DNA from: Lysobacter oculi
GTDB lineage: Bacteria > Pseudomonadota > Gammaproteobacteria > Xanthomonadales > Xanthomonadaceae
Direction: 5' to 3'
NCBI RefSeq assembly: GCF_003293695.1
Contig: NZ_CP029556.1
Span: 506,001-570,000, forward strand
Length of the DNA stretch: 64,000 bases
The number at the start of each line of letters is the position of its first letter. Position 1 is the stretch's first letter. The notes under the pieces were generated by a model. The model made no database searches, was not told the origin of the DNA, and was given only the letters and a program-made list of their open reading frames with translations. This document shows, in pieces, positions 1-7,306 of this stretch. The position numbers and the translations under genes are program-made.

Positions 1-18
1 ATTGGACAAGGAGAAGAA

Positions 19-318
19 ATGAAGAGCTTCGCCGAACGACTGCGCGAGGATCGCCGCCTGGTGATGCTGCGCATCCTGGCCGAGCAGCCCGGCTACCGGG
101 CCAACAGCTCGATCATGCACGCCGGCCTGCAGCACCTGGGCGTGGTGGCCAGCCGCGACGACGTGCGCACCGATGCGCACTGGCTGCGTGACCAGGGGCT
201 GATCTCGATCACCGAGGCGGCGCCCGGCATCGAGGTGTACGCGCTGGCCAGCCGCGGCTCCGAGGTTGCCGACGGCCATTGCCTGGTCCCCGGCGTGAGC
301 CGGCCGAGCCCGAAGTAA
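19..318 (+). CDS. VpaChn25_0724-family phage protein (winged-helix-like)
   Basis: A 99-residue protein opening with FAERLREDRRLVMLRIL, then a short basic-acidic core resembling a small winged helix. This matches a family found just before DUF3486 in Mu-like phages. The start is preceded by a strong AAGGAGAAGAA ribosome site. It ends 4 bases before the DUF3486 gene, so the two are probably co-translated. The molecular role of the family is not established; DNA binding is an inference from the helical N-terminus and position next to the terminase genes. Confidence 0.75.
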   Translation: MKSFAERLREDRRLVMLRILAEQPGYRANSSIMHAGLQHLGVVASRDDVRTDAHWLRDQGLISITEAAPGIEVYALASRGSEVADGHCLVPGVSRPSPK

Positions 319-322
319 GGCG

Positions 323-886
323 ATGGCCAGGAAGCGCCACGCCCGGTCCAAGATCAGCCGCCTGCCGGCCGAGCAGCGTGCCTACATCGAGCGCCTGCTG
401 CGGGAGGACCAGCTGGGCTTGGACGAGATGCTGGAGGCGATCCGCGCCCAGTTCCCGGGTGAGCCCGCCGCGGAGATCTCGCGGACCGGGCTGGGGCGCT
501 ACAGCAAGGGCGTGCGCGAGCTGGGCGAGCGCATGCGCGAGATCGAGGCCGCGTCCAACGTACTGGTGGGTGAATTCGGCGAATCGATCGGCGACAAGGC
601 GGGCGATCTGCTTTCCCAGGCGGTGGTCACCCTGACCGCCAACGCCGCGCTGCGCGCCCAGGAGCAGGACGAGATCGACATCGACACCATCCGCAAGCTG
701 GCGATCGCGGCCAAGAACTCGATCGACACGAAGCGGATCAGCGTCAATGTGCGCAAGGCCATCCGCGCAGAGGCCCGCGAGGAGCTGTTGCGCGAACAGC
801 GCGAGAAGCTTGACGCCGAGGCCAAGGAAGCCGGTGCCGGCGGCCTGACCATCGAGAAGGTCCGGGCAGTACTCGGGATCGGCTGA
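323..886 (+). CDS. DUF3486 family protein (Mu gp27-like)
   Basis: 187 residues. The N-terminus (ARKRHARSKISRLPAEQR) is basic and followed by a short helix-turn-helix-like stretch around residues 10-60, as in DUF3486 proteins next to the Mu-type large terminase. The rest is highly charged and probably helical. By position it is a candidate small-terminase or packaging accessory protein, though this function is inferred rather than shown for the family. Its TGA overlaps the terminase ATG by one base (886), indicating translational coupling. Confidence 0.8.
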   Translation: MARKRHARSKISRLPAEQRAYIERLLREDQLGLDEMLEAIRAQFPGEPAAEISRTGLGRYSKGVRELGERMREIEAASNVLVGEFGESIGDKAGDLLSQAVVTLTANAALRAQEQDEIDIDTIRKLAIAAKNSIDTKRISVNVRKAIRAEAREELLREQREKLDAEAKEAGAGGLTIEKVRAVLGIG

Positions 887-2304
887 TGGGCAACGCCAAG
901 ATCATCCCGGCCAACCGCGACGCGCTCTTCCTGCCGTTCCAGGCGAAGTGGGTGGAGGACACCAGCCGCCTGAAGCTGATGGAGAAGTCGCGCCAGATCG
1001 GCATCAGCTGGTCGACAGCCTATGCCGCGGTCGAGCGCACGGCCGCCCAGGGCGCCCGGCGTGACCAGTGGGTGTCGAGCCGCGATGACCTGCAGGCGCG
1101 GCTTTTCGTGGAGGACTGCAAGCTCTTCGCCAAGATCCTCGACATGGCCGCCGAGGATCTCGGCGAGCAGGTGATCGACAAGGACAGCAAGCAGACGGCA
1201 TACGTGCTGCGCTTCGCCAACGACCGCCGCATCCACAGCATGTCCAGCAACCCAGACGCCCAGGCGGGCAAGCGCGGTGGCCGCGTGCTGGACGAATTCG
1301 CGCTGCACCCGGATCCGCGCAAGCTGTGGTCCATCGCTTACCCCGGCATCACCTGGGGCGGCAACATGGAGGTGATCTCCACCCACCGCGGCAGCCACAA
1401 CTTCTTCAACCAGTTGATCCGCGAGGTAGTGGAGAGCGGCAACCCGAAGAAGATCAGCCATCACCGCGTCACGCTCCAGGACGCGCTCGACCAAGGCTTC
1501 CTGTGGAAGCTGCAGCAGTCGCTGCCGGCCGACGACGAGCGCCAGGAGATGGACGAGGCGGCCTATTTCAGCTGGGTACGGGCTGGGGCGGCCGACGAGG
1601 AGTCGTTCCAGCAGGAGTACATGTGCAACCCGGCCGACGACGACGCGGCTTTCCTGGAATACGACCTGATCGGCGCGGCGGAATACCCGCGCGAGTTCGA
1701 CTGGACGGCGATCGAGGGCCGCAACCTCTACGTGGGCATCGACATCGGCCGCACCAGCGACCTGACCGTGATCTGGGTGCTTGAGCGCCTGGGCGACGTG
1801 CTCTACACGCGCCACGTCGAGCGCATGCACAAGATGCGGAAGTCGGAGCAGGAGAAGATCCTGTGGCCGTGGATCGAGCGCTGCAACCGCAGCTGCTGGG
1901 ACAAGACGGGCCTCGGTATCGGCTGGGTGGACGACGCCCAGGACAAGTTCGGCGAATACCGCGTAGAGGGGGTGACTTTCACCGCTGCCACCAAGGAGGC
2001 CCTGGCTTACCCAGTGCGCAGCGCGATGGAGGACCGGAAGCTCCGCATCCCGCATGACCCGAAGATCCGCGCCGACCTGCGCATGGTCACCAAGCAGGTG
2101 ACGGCGGCCGGCAACGTGCGCTTCACCGCCGAGCGCACCGTCAACGGCCACGCCGACCACTTCTGGGCGCTGGCTCTCGCCCTGCACGCGGCCGGCGCCG
2201 ATGCCGGTCCGATCGACTACCGGCGGGTCCGCCTGGACGACAACGACATCCACCGCGACATCCGCATCGGTGCGGGCTGGCGCTCGAAGAAAGGTATCTG
2301 GTGA
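886..2304 (+). CDS. Phage terminase large subunit, Mu gp28-like
   Basis: 472 residues. The N-terminal ATPase shows a Walker A-like loop EKSRQIGIS near residue 35 and a Walker B segment GGRVLDEFA near residue 135. The C-terminal RNase H-like nuclease begins at YVGIDIGRTSDLT, with a further acidic site at HADHFWALALALH. It would power DNA translocation into the prohead and cut the packaged DNA. In Mu-type phages packaging starts in phage DNA near one end and continues into flanking host DNA. Its stop overlaps the portal start by four bases. Confidence 0.92.
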   Translation: MGNAKIIPANRDALFLPFQAKWVEDTSRLKLMEKSRQIGISWSTAYAAVERTAAQGARRDQWVSSRDDLQARLFVEDCKLFAKILDMAAEDLGEQVIDKDSKQTAYVLRFANDRRIHSMSSNPDAQAGKRGGRVLDEFALHPDPRKLWSIAYPGITWGGNMEVISTHRGSHNFFNQLIREVVESGNPKKISHHRVTLQDALDQGFLWKLQQSLPADDERQEMDEAAYFSWVRAGAADEESFQQEYMCNPADDDAAFLEYDLIGAAEYPREFDWTAIEGRNLYVGIDIGRTSDLTVIWVLERLGDVLYTRHVERMHKMRKSEQEKILWPWIERCNRSCWDKTGLGIGWVDDAQDKFGEYRVEGVTFTAATKEALAYPVRSAMEDRKLRIPHDPKIRADLRMVTKQVTAAGNVRFTAERTVNGHADHFWALALALHAAGADAGPIDYRRVRLDDNDIHRDIRIGAGWRSKKGIW

Positions 2305-3929
2305 TGGCGACGAAAACCTCACGCATCCTCGGCCCTGACGGCCAGCCCATCACCTATGACGTGCTCGAGGAGGAGATCTCGCGCGGCGGCATGACCGGTA
2401 TCCGCCAGATCTGGACCGGCAGCGTCGCCAACAACCTGACGCCGCAGCGGCTGGCCACTGTGCTGTCGGGAGCCACCGACGGCAGCCCCGAGGACTACCT
2501 GACGCTCGCCGAGGAGATGGAAGAGCGCGACATGCACTACGCCTCGGTGTTGGGCACGCGCCGCCTGGCGCTGGCCGGCCTCGAGATCCGCGTCGACGCG
2601 TACAGCGACGCCGCCGAGGACGTGAAGCTGGCCGACGCCATTCGCGAGCTGGTGGCGGACCCGATGTTCTACGAGGCGGTGTTCGACCTGACCGATGCAT
2701 TCGGCAAGGGCTACGCCGCCGCCGAGATCGTCTGGGATCGCACGGCCAAGCCGTGGCGGCCGGTCAAGATCATCCATCGCGACCCGCGCTTCTTCCGCTA
2801 CGACCGCGAAACCGGCCAGGAGCTGCGCCTGCTCGATGACACGGCGCCGGTGGATGGCCTGGCACTGCCGCCCTACAAGTTCATCGTGCACCGGCCCCGG
2901 ATCCGCACGGGCCTACCGATCCGTGGTGGCCTCGCGCGCCTCGCGGCCCCGGCCTACATGTGCAAGGCCTGGAGCTGGAAGGACTGGATGGCCTTTGCCG
3001 ACGTATTCGGCATGCCGATGCGCGTGGGCACCTATGGGCAGAACGCCTCTGACGGCGAGATCGCCAAGCTGATGTCGGCGGTCGCCAACCTGGGCAGCGA
3101 CGCGGCGGCGGTCATCGCCGAGGGCACCAAGATCGAATTCCAGGCCGCGCCCAACACCGCCGGCGCCGCGGACTTCTTCGAGCGCCTGGCCAACTTCTGG
3201 GACAAGCAGGTCAGCAAGGGCATCCTCGGCCAGACGATGACGGCCGACGACGGCTCCTCGATGAGCCAGGCCAAGGTGCACAACGAGGTCCGCGGGGATC
3301 TGTTGAAGGCCGATGCGAAGGCACTTCAAGCCACCCTCAACCGCGATCTGATCCGGCCGTTCGTGGATCTCAACTACGGCCACGGACGCTACCCGACGCT
3401 GGTGGTTCCGGTACCGGACGACGAGGATCTCAAGCTGATGCTCGATGCCCTGGAACGCCTGGTGCCGATGGGGCTGGAGGTCGAGCAGTCGGTGGTGCGA
3501 GACAAGTTCGGGATCCCGGACCCCGCCGAGGGCCAGGGCGTCAAGCTGCTGCGCGCACCGGATCAGCCGGCTGCGGTTGATGTGGCGCCGCCGGCGGTCA
3601 AGGCGCCCGAATTGCCGCCGGCGAAGGTGGTACCGATCCAGCGTGCGCGCAACGACGAGATGCCGCCGCAGCCGGCGCCGGAGTATCTGGACGGTGTGCT
3701 CGCCCAGGTGGCCGTGCGGGCGGACGGCATCACCGAAGGCTGGATGCAGCAGATCCGCGAGCGGGTGATGAACTGCGAGAGCTACGACGAGCTGCTGCTG
3801 CGACTGGGCGAACTCCAGGGCGAGCTCGACATCAACGACCTTGGCGACCTGCTGGCCGACGCATCCGCGCTGGCCAACCGCGCCGGCATTGATGATGCGG
3901 GCGGCGAGGGCGGGGACGTCCATGCCTGA
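2301..3929 (+). CDS. DUF935 portal protein, Mu gp29-like
   Basis: 542 residues, matching the DUF935 portal family: an N-terminal ITYDVLEEEISRGGMTG-type segment, a central mixed domain with KIIHRDPRFFRYD, and a long C-terminal region rich in Ala and Pro. The portal forms the dodecameric ring at the head vertex through which DNA enters and to which the tail joins. It lies between terminase and the F-like head protein, as in Mu. The stop (3927-3929) is overlapped by the next gene, which starts at 3922. Confidence 0.92.
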   Translation: MMATKTSRILGPDGQPITYDVLEEEISRGGMTGIRQIWTGSVANNLTPQRLATVLSGATDGSPEDYLTLAEEMEERDMHYASVLGTRRLALAGLEIRVDAYSDAAEDVKLADAIRELVADPMFYEAVFDLTDAFGKGYAAAEIVWDRTAKPWRPVKIIHRDPRFFRYDRETGQELRLLDDTAPVDGLALPPYKFIVHRPRIRTGLPIRGGLARLAAPAYMCKAWSWKDWMAFADVFGMPMRVGTYGQNASDGEIAKLMSAVANLGSDAAAVIAEGTKIEFQAAPNTAGAADFFERLANFWDKQVSKGILGQTMTADDGSSMSQAKVHNEVRGDLLKADAKALQATLNRDLIRPFVDLNYGHGRYPTLVVPVPDDEDLKLMLDALERLVPMGLEVEQSVVRDKFGIPDPAEGQGVKLLRAPDQPAAVDVAPPAVKAPELPPAKVVPIQRARNDEMPPQPAPEYLDGVLAQVAVRADGITEGWMQQIRERVMNCESYDELLLRLGELQGELDINDLGDLLADASALANRAGIDDAGGEGGDVHA

Positions 3930-5148
3930 ATTGCGCCTCGCGTTCCAGCCGTTCCCGGCGCAGGAGGCGTACTTCCGGCGCAAGATCAACTACCCGTCGG
4001 CACGCTGGGATGATCTGCGGCATGGCGACCACGCGCATGGCTTCATGGTCGCGGGCCTGACACGTCTCGATGTACTCGATGACGTCCGTCAGGCGGTCCA
4101 GGAGGCGATCAGCGAGGGCGAAACCCTTGAGGATTTCCGCAAGCGCTTCGACGCGGCGGTGGCCGGCAAGTGGTCTGGCTTTACCGGCGACGGCACACCG
4201 AAGGGGCGCGCCTGGCGCACGCGCATCATCTACCAGACCAACCTGCGCACCAGCTACATGGCGGGGCGCTGGGAGACGCTGAAGAACTTCCCGTACCTGC
4301 GCTACCAGCACAACACGCTTGCCAACCCCCGCGAGGACCACAAGGCGTGGAATGGCCGGATCATCGCCACCAGCGACCCGTGGTGGGATACGCATTACCC
4401 GCCGAATGGCTGGGGATGCCGCTGCACGGTGACAGGCGTTTCAGAGGCGCGGCTGCGTGCGCTGCGCGGCGACGCCGGTGCCGATGGCGCGCCGGGTTTT
4501 TCTGAGCGCGACGAGCCGCCGCCGGAATGGGCGTACCACGTCGGCAAGCAGGCTCGCTCGATGGCGGCCGCCGAGCAGTTCGGCAAGAAGGTCATGGGGC
4601 TGCCGCCGGACTGGCGGAAGATCGCGCTGGATGATGCGCAGCGGCGCCAAGTCGATTGGATGGCGGACTGGCCGGGCTTTATTGCCGAGACAGCGTCGAG
4701 CCACCATTCCGTGGGCGCGGCCACGCCTGTTGGCTTCATCTCCGACGACGTGCTCCAGGCATTGGCGGCCCCAGTGGAGCGGCGGCATACAACTACACCC
4801 GGCCTGCAGCCGGTGAGCGCATTGCTCGCCATGACCGATCGGCAGCTGGTTCACGCGATGCGTGAGGCGAAAGGCGAAGAACTGCCGTTGATCTTGCTGG
4901 CGCTTCAGGAGCTGCAGTCCTGGATCTATACCCCGTCGACCCGGGTGTATCGCCAAGCCTCACCCGACAACCTGGTCTATGCGCGTCCGCTCGATGATGG
5001 GCGCTATGTGGCCGTCTACGTGCGCATCGATACGCAGCCAGCCAGGATGCCGCCGGTGGGCCGCATTGCCAGCAATTGGGTGATCACCGCGGCTGTGCGC
5101 ACGCCTCAGCAGATGGCGGATTACGCACTGCTCAAGGGTGGGGAATGA
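3922..5148 (+). CDS. Head morphogenesis protein, Mu gp30 (F)/SPP1 gp7-like
   Basis: 408 residues from the ATG at 3922, chosen because it overlaps the portal stop in the usual coupled arrangement and begins at the family start (MPELRLAFQPFPAQEAYF). The Mu-F core includes the conserved WNGR...WWDTHYPPNGWGCRC segment around residues 140-175. The last ~120 residues (from about ASSHHSVGAA) form a separate domain ending VYVRIDTQPARMPP...ASNWVITAAVRTPQQM. This resembles the RelE/Barnase-like nuclease-fold domains (PBECR type) that often end such proteins; this part is a tentative assignment. Confidence 0.88.
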   Translation: MPELRLAFQPFPAQEAYFRRKINYPSARWDDLRHGDHAHGFMVAGLTRLDVLDDVRQAVQEAISEGETLEDFRKRFDAAVAGKWSGFTGDGTPKGRAWRTRIIYQTNLRTSYMAGRWETLKNFPYLRYQHNTLANPREDHKAWNGRIIATSDPWWDTHYPPNGWGCRCTVTGVSEARLRALRGDAGADGAPGFSERDEPPPEWAYHVGKQARSMAAAEQFGKKVMGLPPDWRKIALDDAQRRQVDWMADWPGFIAETASSHHSVGAATPVGFISDDVLQALAAPVERRHTTTPGLQPVSALLAMTDRQLVHAMREAKGEELPLILLALQELQSWIYTPSTRVYRQASPDNLVYARPLDDGRYVAVYVRIDTQPARMPPVGRIASNWVITAAVRTPQQMADYALLKGGE

Positions 5149-5151
5149 AAC

Positions 5152-5233
5152 GGCCCGGGGTGGGATTCGAACCCACACTAACAGGTGGTTTGGCACCACC
5201 CTCCCAGCTGCCTGAAGTGGTCTCTACCGGGCC
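5152..5233 (-). ncRNA. tRNA-like element inside the prophage head operon
   Basis: On the minus strand the 82 bases start GGCCCGG and end CCGGGCC, giving a 7-bp acceptor-like stem. Next to the 3' end is a canonical T arm (GTGGG, TTCGAAT loop, CCCAC). A GGTGG/CCACC stem encloses a TGCCAAA loop in the anticodon position; read in register this gives CCA, but base 33 is G instead of T. The 5' part between acceptor and anticodon stem is about ten bases too long for a normal D arm, and no CCA tail is encoded. It fills the gap between the gp30-like and G-like genes, antisense to them. It may be a degenerate tRNA or a tRNA mimic. Confidence 0.5.
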
Positions 5234-5248
5234 TGAGCGGACCATACC

Positions 5249-5815
5249 ATGACCGACACCATCCTGATCCAGGTCGAGGCTGAACGCGCTGAGCGTTGGT
5301 TCGGCGAGCTGCTGCGGCGTAGCGCGGACCTGACCGGCCTGATGGCCGACATAGGTGAAACGCTCCTGGAAAGCACGCAGGCGCGATTTACAACCGGCAT
5401 CGCCCCTGATGGCACTGTCTGGGCGCCGCTGCGGGATGGCAGCGGCCGTACGCCGCTCCTGGACACCGGCACCATGCGCGACCAGATTTACCCGAGCCAC
5501 GGCAGCACGTGGGTGGAGCTGAGCGCCACGGCCAAGCAGGCCCGCTGGCACCAGGAGGGCACGGATGGTCCCTATGTCATCGAGCCCAAGAACGGCAAGG
5601 CGCTGGCGTTCGGCGCCCGGGCCACGCATCTATCCGGGCCGGGACGCGGGAAAGAAGGGCCGGTGAATGCCCGCGAAGGTGCCGCGCACGTAGTGAAGAA
5701 GGTGACCCACCCAGGATTGCCGGCGCGTCCGTTCATGGGCCTGTCCGCCGCGGACGAAGAGGCCATCGATACCTTGGCGCAGAGCTGGCTGGATCTGACC
5801 CCGGCGGGCGGCTGA
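5249..5815 (+). CDS. Phage virion morphogenesis protein, Mu G-like
   Basis: 188 residues, with the family pattern of an N-terminal helix, a RFTTGIAPDGTVWAPL core and a C-terminal PARPFMGLSAADEEAI segment. Members of this family act in late head or head-tail assembly of Mu-like phages, and the exact step differs between phages. It follows the tRNA-like element and is the last head gene before the 252-aa/HEPN insert. The following 225 bases carry no gene but include the attC half-site. Confidence 0.85.
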   Translation: MTDTILIQVEAERAERWFGELLRRSADLTGLMADIGETLLESTQARFTTGIAPDGTVWAPLRDGSGRTPLLDTGTMRDQIYPSHGSTWVELSATAKQARWHQEGTDGPYVIEPKNGKALAFGARATHLSGPGRGKEGPVNAREGAAHVVKKVTHPGLPARPFMGLSAADEEAIDTLAQSWLDLTPAGG

Positions 5816-6005
5816 GGGGCAAGCGCGTGGGAGCGCCTGTGCGGGCCTCCAGGCCCTGGGGAGCAACCAGCGGAGCCGGGGCGGGGTGCTCGGGGCGCCT
5901 GGAGCGATTTAAACGGGTTTAAAACGGTGACGGGCGGCAGGGAGGGGGTCAGGGGGTGTGTGCTACTGTTCGCCACATGTAGCCACTCGGCCTGTTCAGG
6001 TTCGA

Positions 6006-6025
6006 CGGCTTAACTCAGGCGTTAG
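6006..6025 (+). repeat. Integron attC half-site (R'/L') relic within the prophage
   Basis: The 20 bases CGGCTTAACTCAGGCGTTAG are identical to the right half (L' plus R' core) of many attC sites in the integron 18 kb away, for example 27317-27336 read on the minus strand. Orientation relative to the next gene (start 6041) is exactly that of a cassette gene following an attC. The bases upstream (about 5985-6004) can pair only weakly with it, so a complete attC is not evident. Confidence 0.75.
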
Positions 6026-6040
6026 CTAGGAAGGCATGGC

Positions 6041-6799
6041 ATGAACGGGCGTCCTCAGCCTGCTTCGCACGATCTTATTGATCAGCTTAATCGTGTGCGA
6101 CAGCTCCGAAATGATGAGCGGGAGCTCCCACTCAGGCAGTTGGAATTCACATCACAGCGAGTCCGGAGCTCGGACCGCGCAGCCTACCTGTTCCTGCAGG
6201 CGGGCATCGCGTCGCTGCGTGATGACGTGGATGCGATTGATGTTGCGCGCGATCAGTTGAGAAAAGAGTTTCCCGACCACGCCATTGCGCAAGCCAACGT
6301 GGCCAAGGCTTACCTGTGTGCGCGCCAGCCGGAACGTGTTCTCGACCAGCTCTCGTATCTATTCGCGGAGCGTGCCGTCGGGTGGGACATCTACGAGGCG
6401 CTTTCAATCTTGGTGCCACTCGGTCTCATAGACGATCTCCAGCGTTTTCTGGGTGACTCTTTGCTTGAGCACTCCAGCTCGAACTCGGAACGAGGGATGC
6501 TTGAAAAGCTCGTAGATGACGTGCAGAAGTACGAGATCAACCCAGCTGATTTCAGCAAGGTCTTCATGGCTTGTACGGATGTGCTGCGCGCTCATGGCTG
6601 GGACTCTGCCGTGATTTCTGTCGACAACGGTCCGCGCTGTGCTGAGCGCGGCATGCCTGTTGCTACGCTGCAATTCGGGATCGAGGCGGAGCCTGAAGCG
6701 ATGCTCGATCTTGAAGACGAGATGATCGATACCCTGATCCGGGAAGAAGTCGGCGCGTTCGTCAATGGCCATATCAACGTCCAGATGAGCTACGTCTGA
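6041..6799 (+). CDS. Uncharacterised 252-aa protein, partner of the HEPN-like gene
   Basis: I do not recognise the family. The first ~150 residues are helical with alternating small and large residues (for example AAYLFLQAGIASLRD and AIAQANVAKAYLCARQPE), suggesting TPR-like repeats. The last ~70 residues look like a mixed alpha/beta unit with an acidic stretch near DLEDEMIDT. Composition is less GC-rich than the flanking phage genes. TGA and the next ATG overlap (6797-6801), so it is translationally coupled to the HEPN-like gene. An attC half-site lies 15 bases upstream. An antitoxin or sensor role for the partner is inference only. Confidence 0.6.
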   Translation: MNGRPQPASHDLIDQLNRVRQLRNDERELPLRQLEFTSQRVRSSDRAAYLFLQAGIASLRDDVDAIDVARDQLRKEFPDHAIAQANVAKAYLCARQPERVLDQLSYLFAERAVGWDIYEALSILVPLGLIDDLQRFLGDSLLEHSSSNSERGMLEKLVDDVQKYEINPADFSKVFMACTDVLRAHGWDSAVISVDNGPRCAERGMPVATLQFGIEAEPEAMLDLEDEMIDTLIREEVGAFVNGHINVQMSYV

Positions 6800-7215
6800 T
6801 GGCTGTCAGTCCGGCGGAGTTTCGAGAAGCGGCAAACGAGGGCATCACCCCGACTGCAACCCAGTTAGCTCGGCGCACAGCTGTCAATCGTGCCTACTAT
6901 GCGGCGTTCCATTCACTTGGCGCCAAACTGCAGTGCATGGCTGACCCGGGCACGCTGGGAGACATGGGTTGTGTCACGCACGGCTTCATCCCGTATGCCT
7001 TGCGGACTTTTGCTGCCAAATATCCGGACAAGCGTCAACGCATGGCAAAGGGTGCAGAGGCGCTGAAGATGGTGAACCATTACGAGTCGATCATGTCGGC
7101 GCGTCATTTGGCTGACTACGACACTACTAGCTCTGGTGACTATGATCCGCGCATGGTTGTACTTCACCTGGGACGTGTGGATCGGTTGTTAAAGTTCGCA
7201 GCGTCTATCAAATAG
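6799..7215 (+). CDS. HEPN-like domain protein (possible ribonuclease toxin or effector)
   Basis: 138 residues. Near the N-terminus RTAVNRAYYAAFHSLG contains R31 and H38 separated by six residues, the Rx4-6H signature of HEPN ribonucleases, inside the RAYYAAFH helix typical of the superfamily. The C-terminal ARHLADYD helix is also common in HEPN proteins. It is coupled to the 252-aa gene upstream and followed by a strong terminator, so the pair is a self-contained unit within the phage operon. HEPN proteins often act as toxins or abortive-infection effectors. That role here is inferred, and inactive HEPN scaffolds also exist. Confidence 0.65.
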   Translation: MAVSPAEFREAANEGITPTATQLARRTAVNRAYYAAFHSLGAKLQCMADPGTLGDMGCVTHGFIPYALRTFAAKYPDKRQRMAKGAEALKMVNHYESIMSARHLADYDTTSSGDYDPRMVVLHLGRVDRLLKFAASIK

Positions 7216-7221
7216 ATCTGA

Positions 7222-7250
7222 AAGCCCCGCCCAGCGCGGGGCTTCTGCTT
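7222..7250 (+). terminator. Rho-independent terminator after the HEPN-like gene
   Basis: A 9-bp GC-rich stem (7222-7230 with 7236-7244) and 5-base loop are followed by a T-rich tail. It separates the two-gene insert from the protease gene starting at 7307. Confidence 0.8.
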
Positions 7251-7306
7251 TCTAGAGTGGCGCGCGCCACTCCCAAGCGATCCCGCGCGACCCCGACGAT
7301 GGGTCC

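Noticed and set aside
5152..5233. Functional tRNA-Gly (GCC) or tRNA-Trp call
   Set aside because: GCC cannot be placed in a paired anticodon stem. CCA fits the stem, but with G at position 33 and an abnormal D region, so only tRNA-like is claimed.
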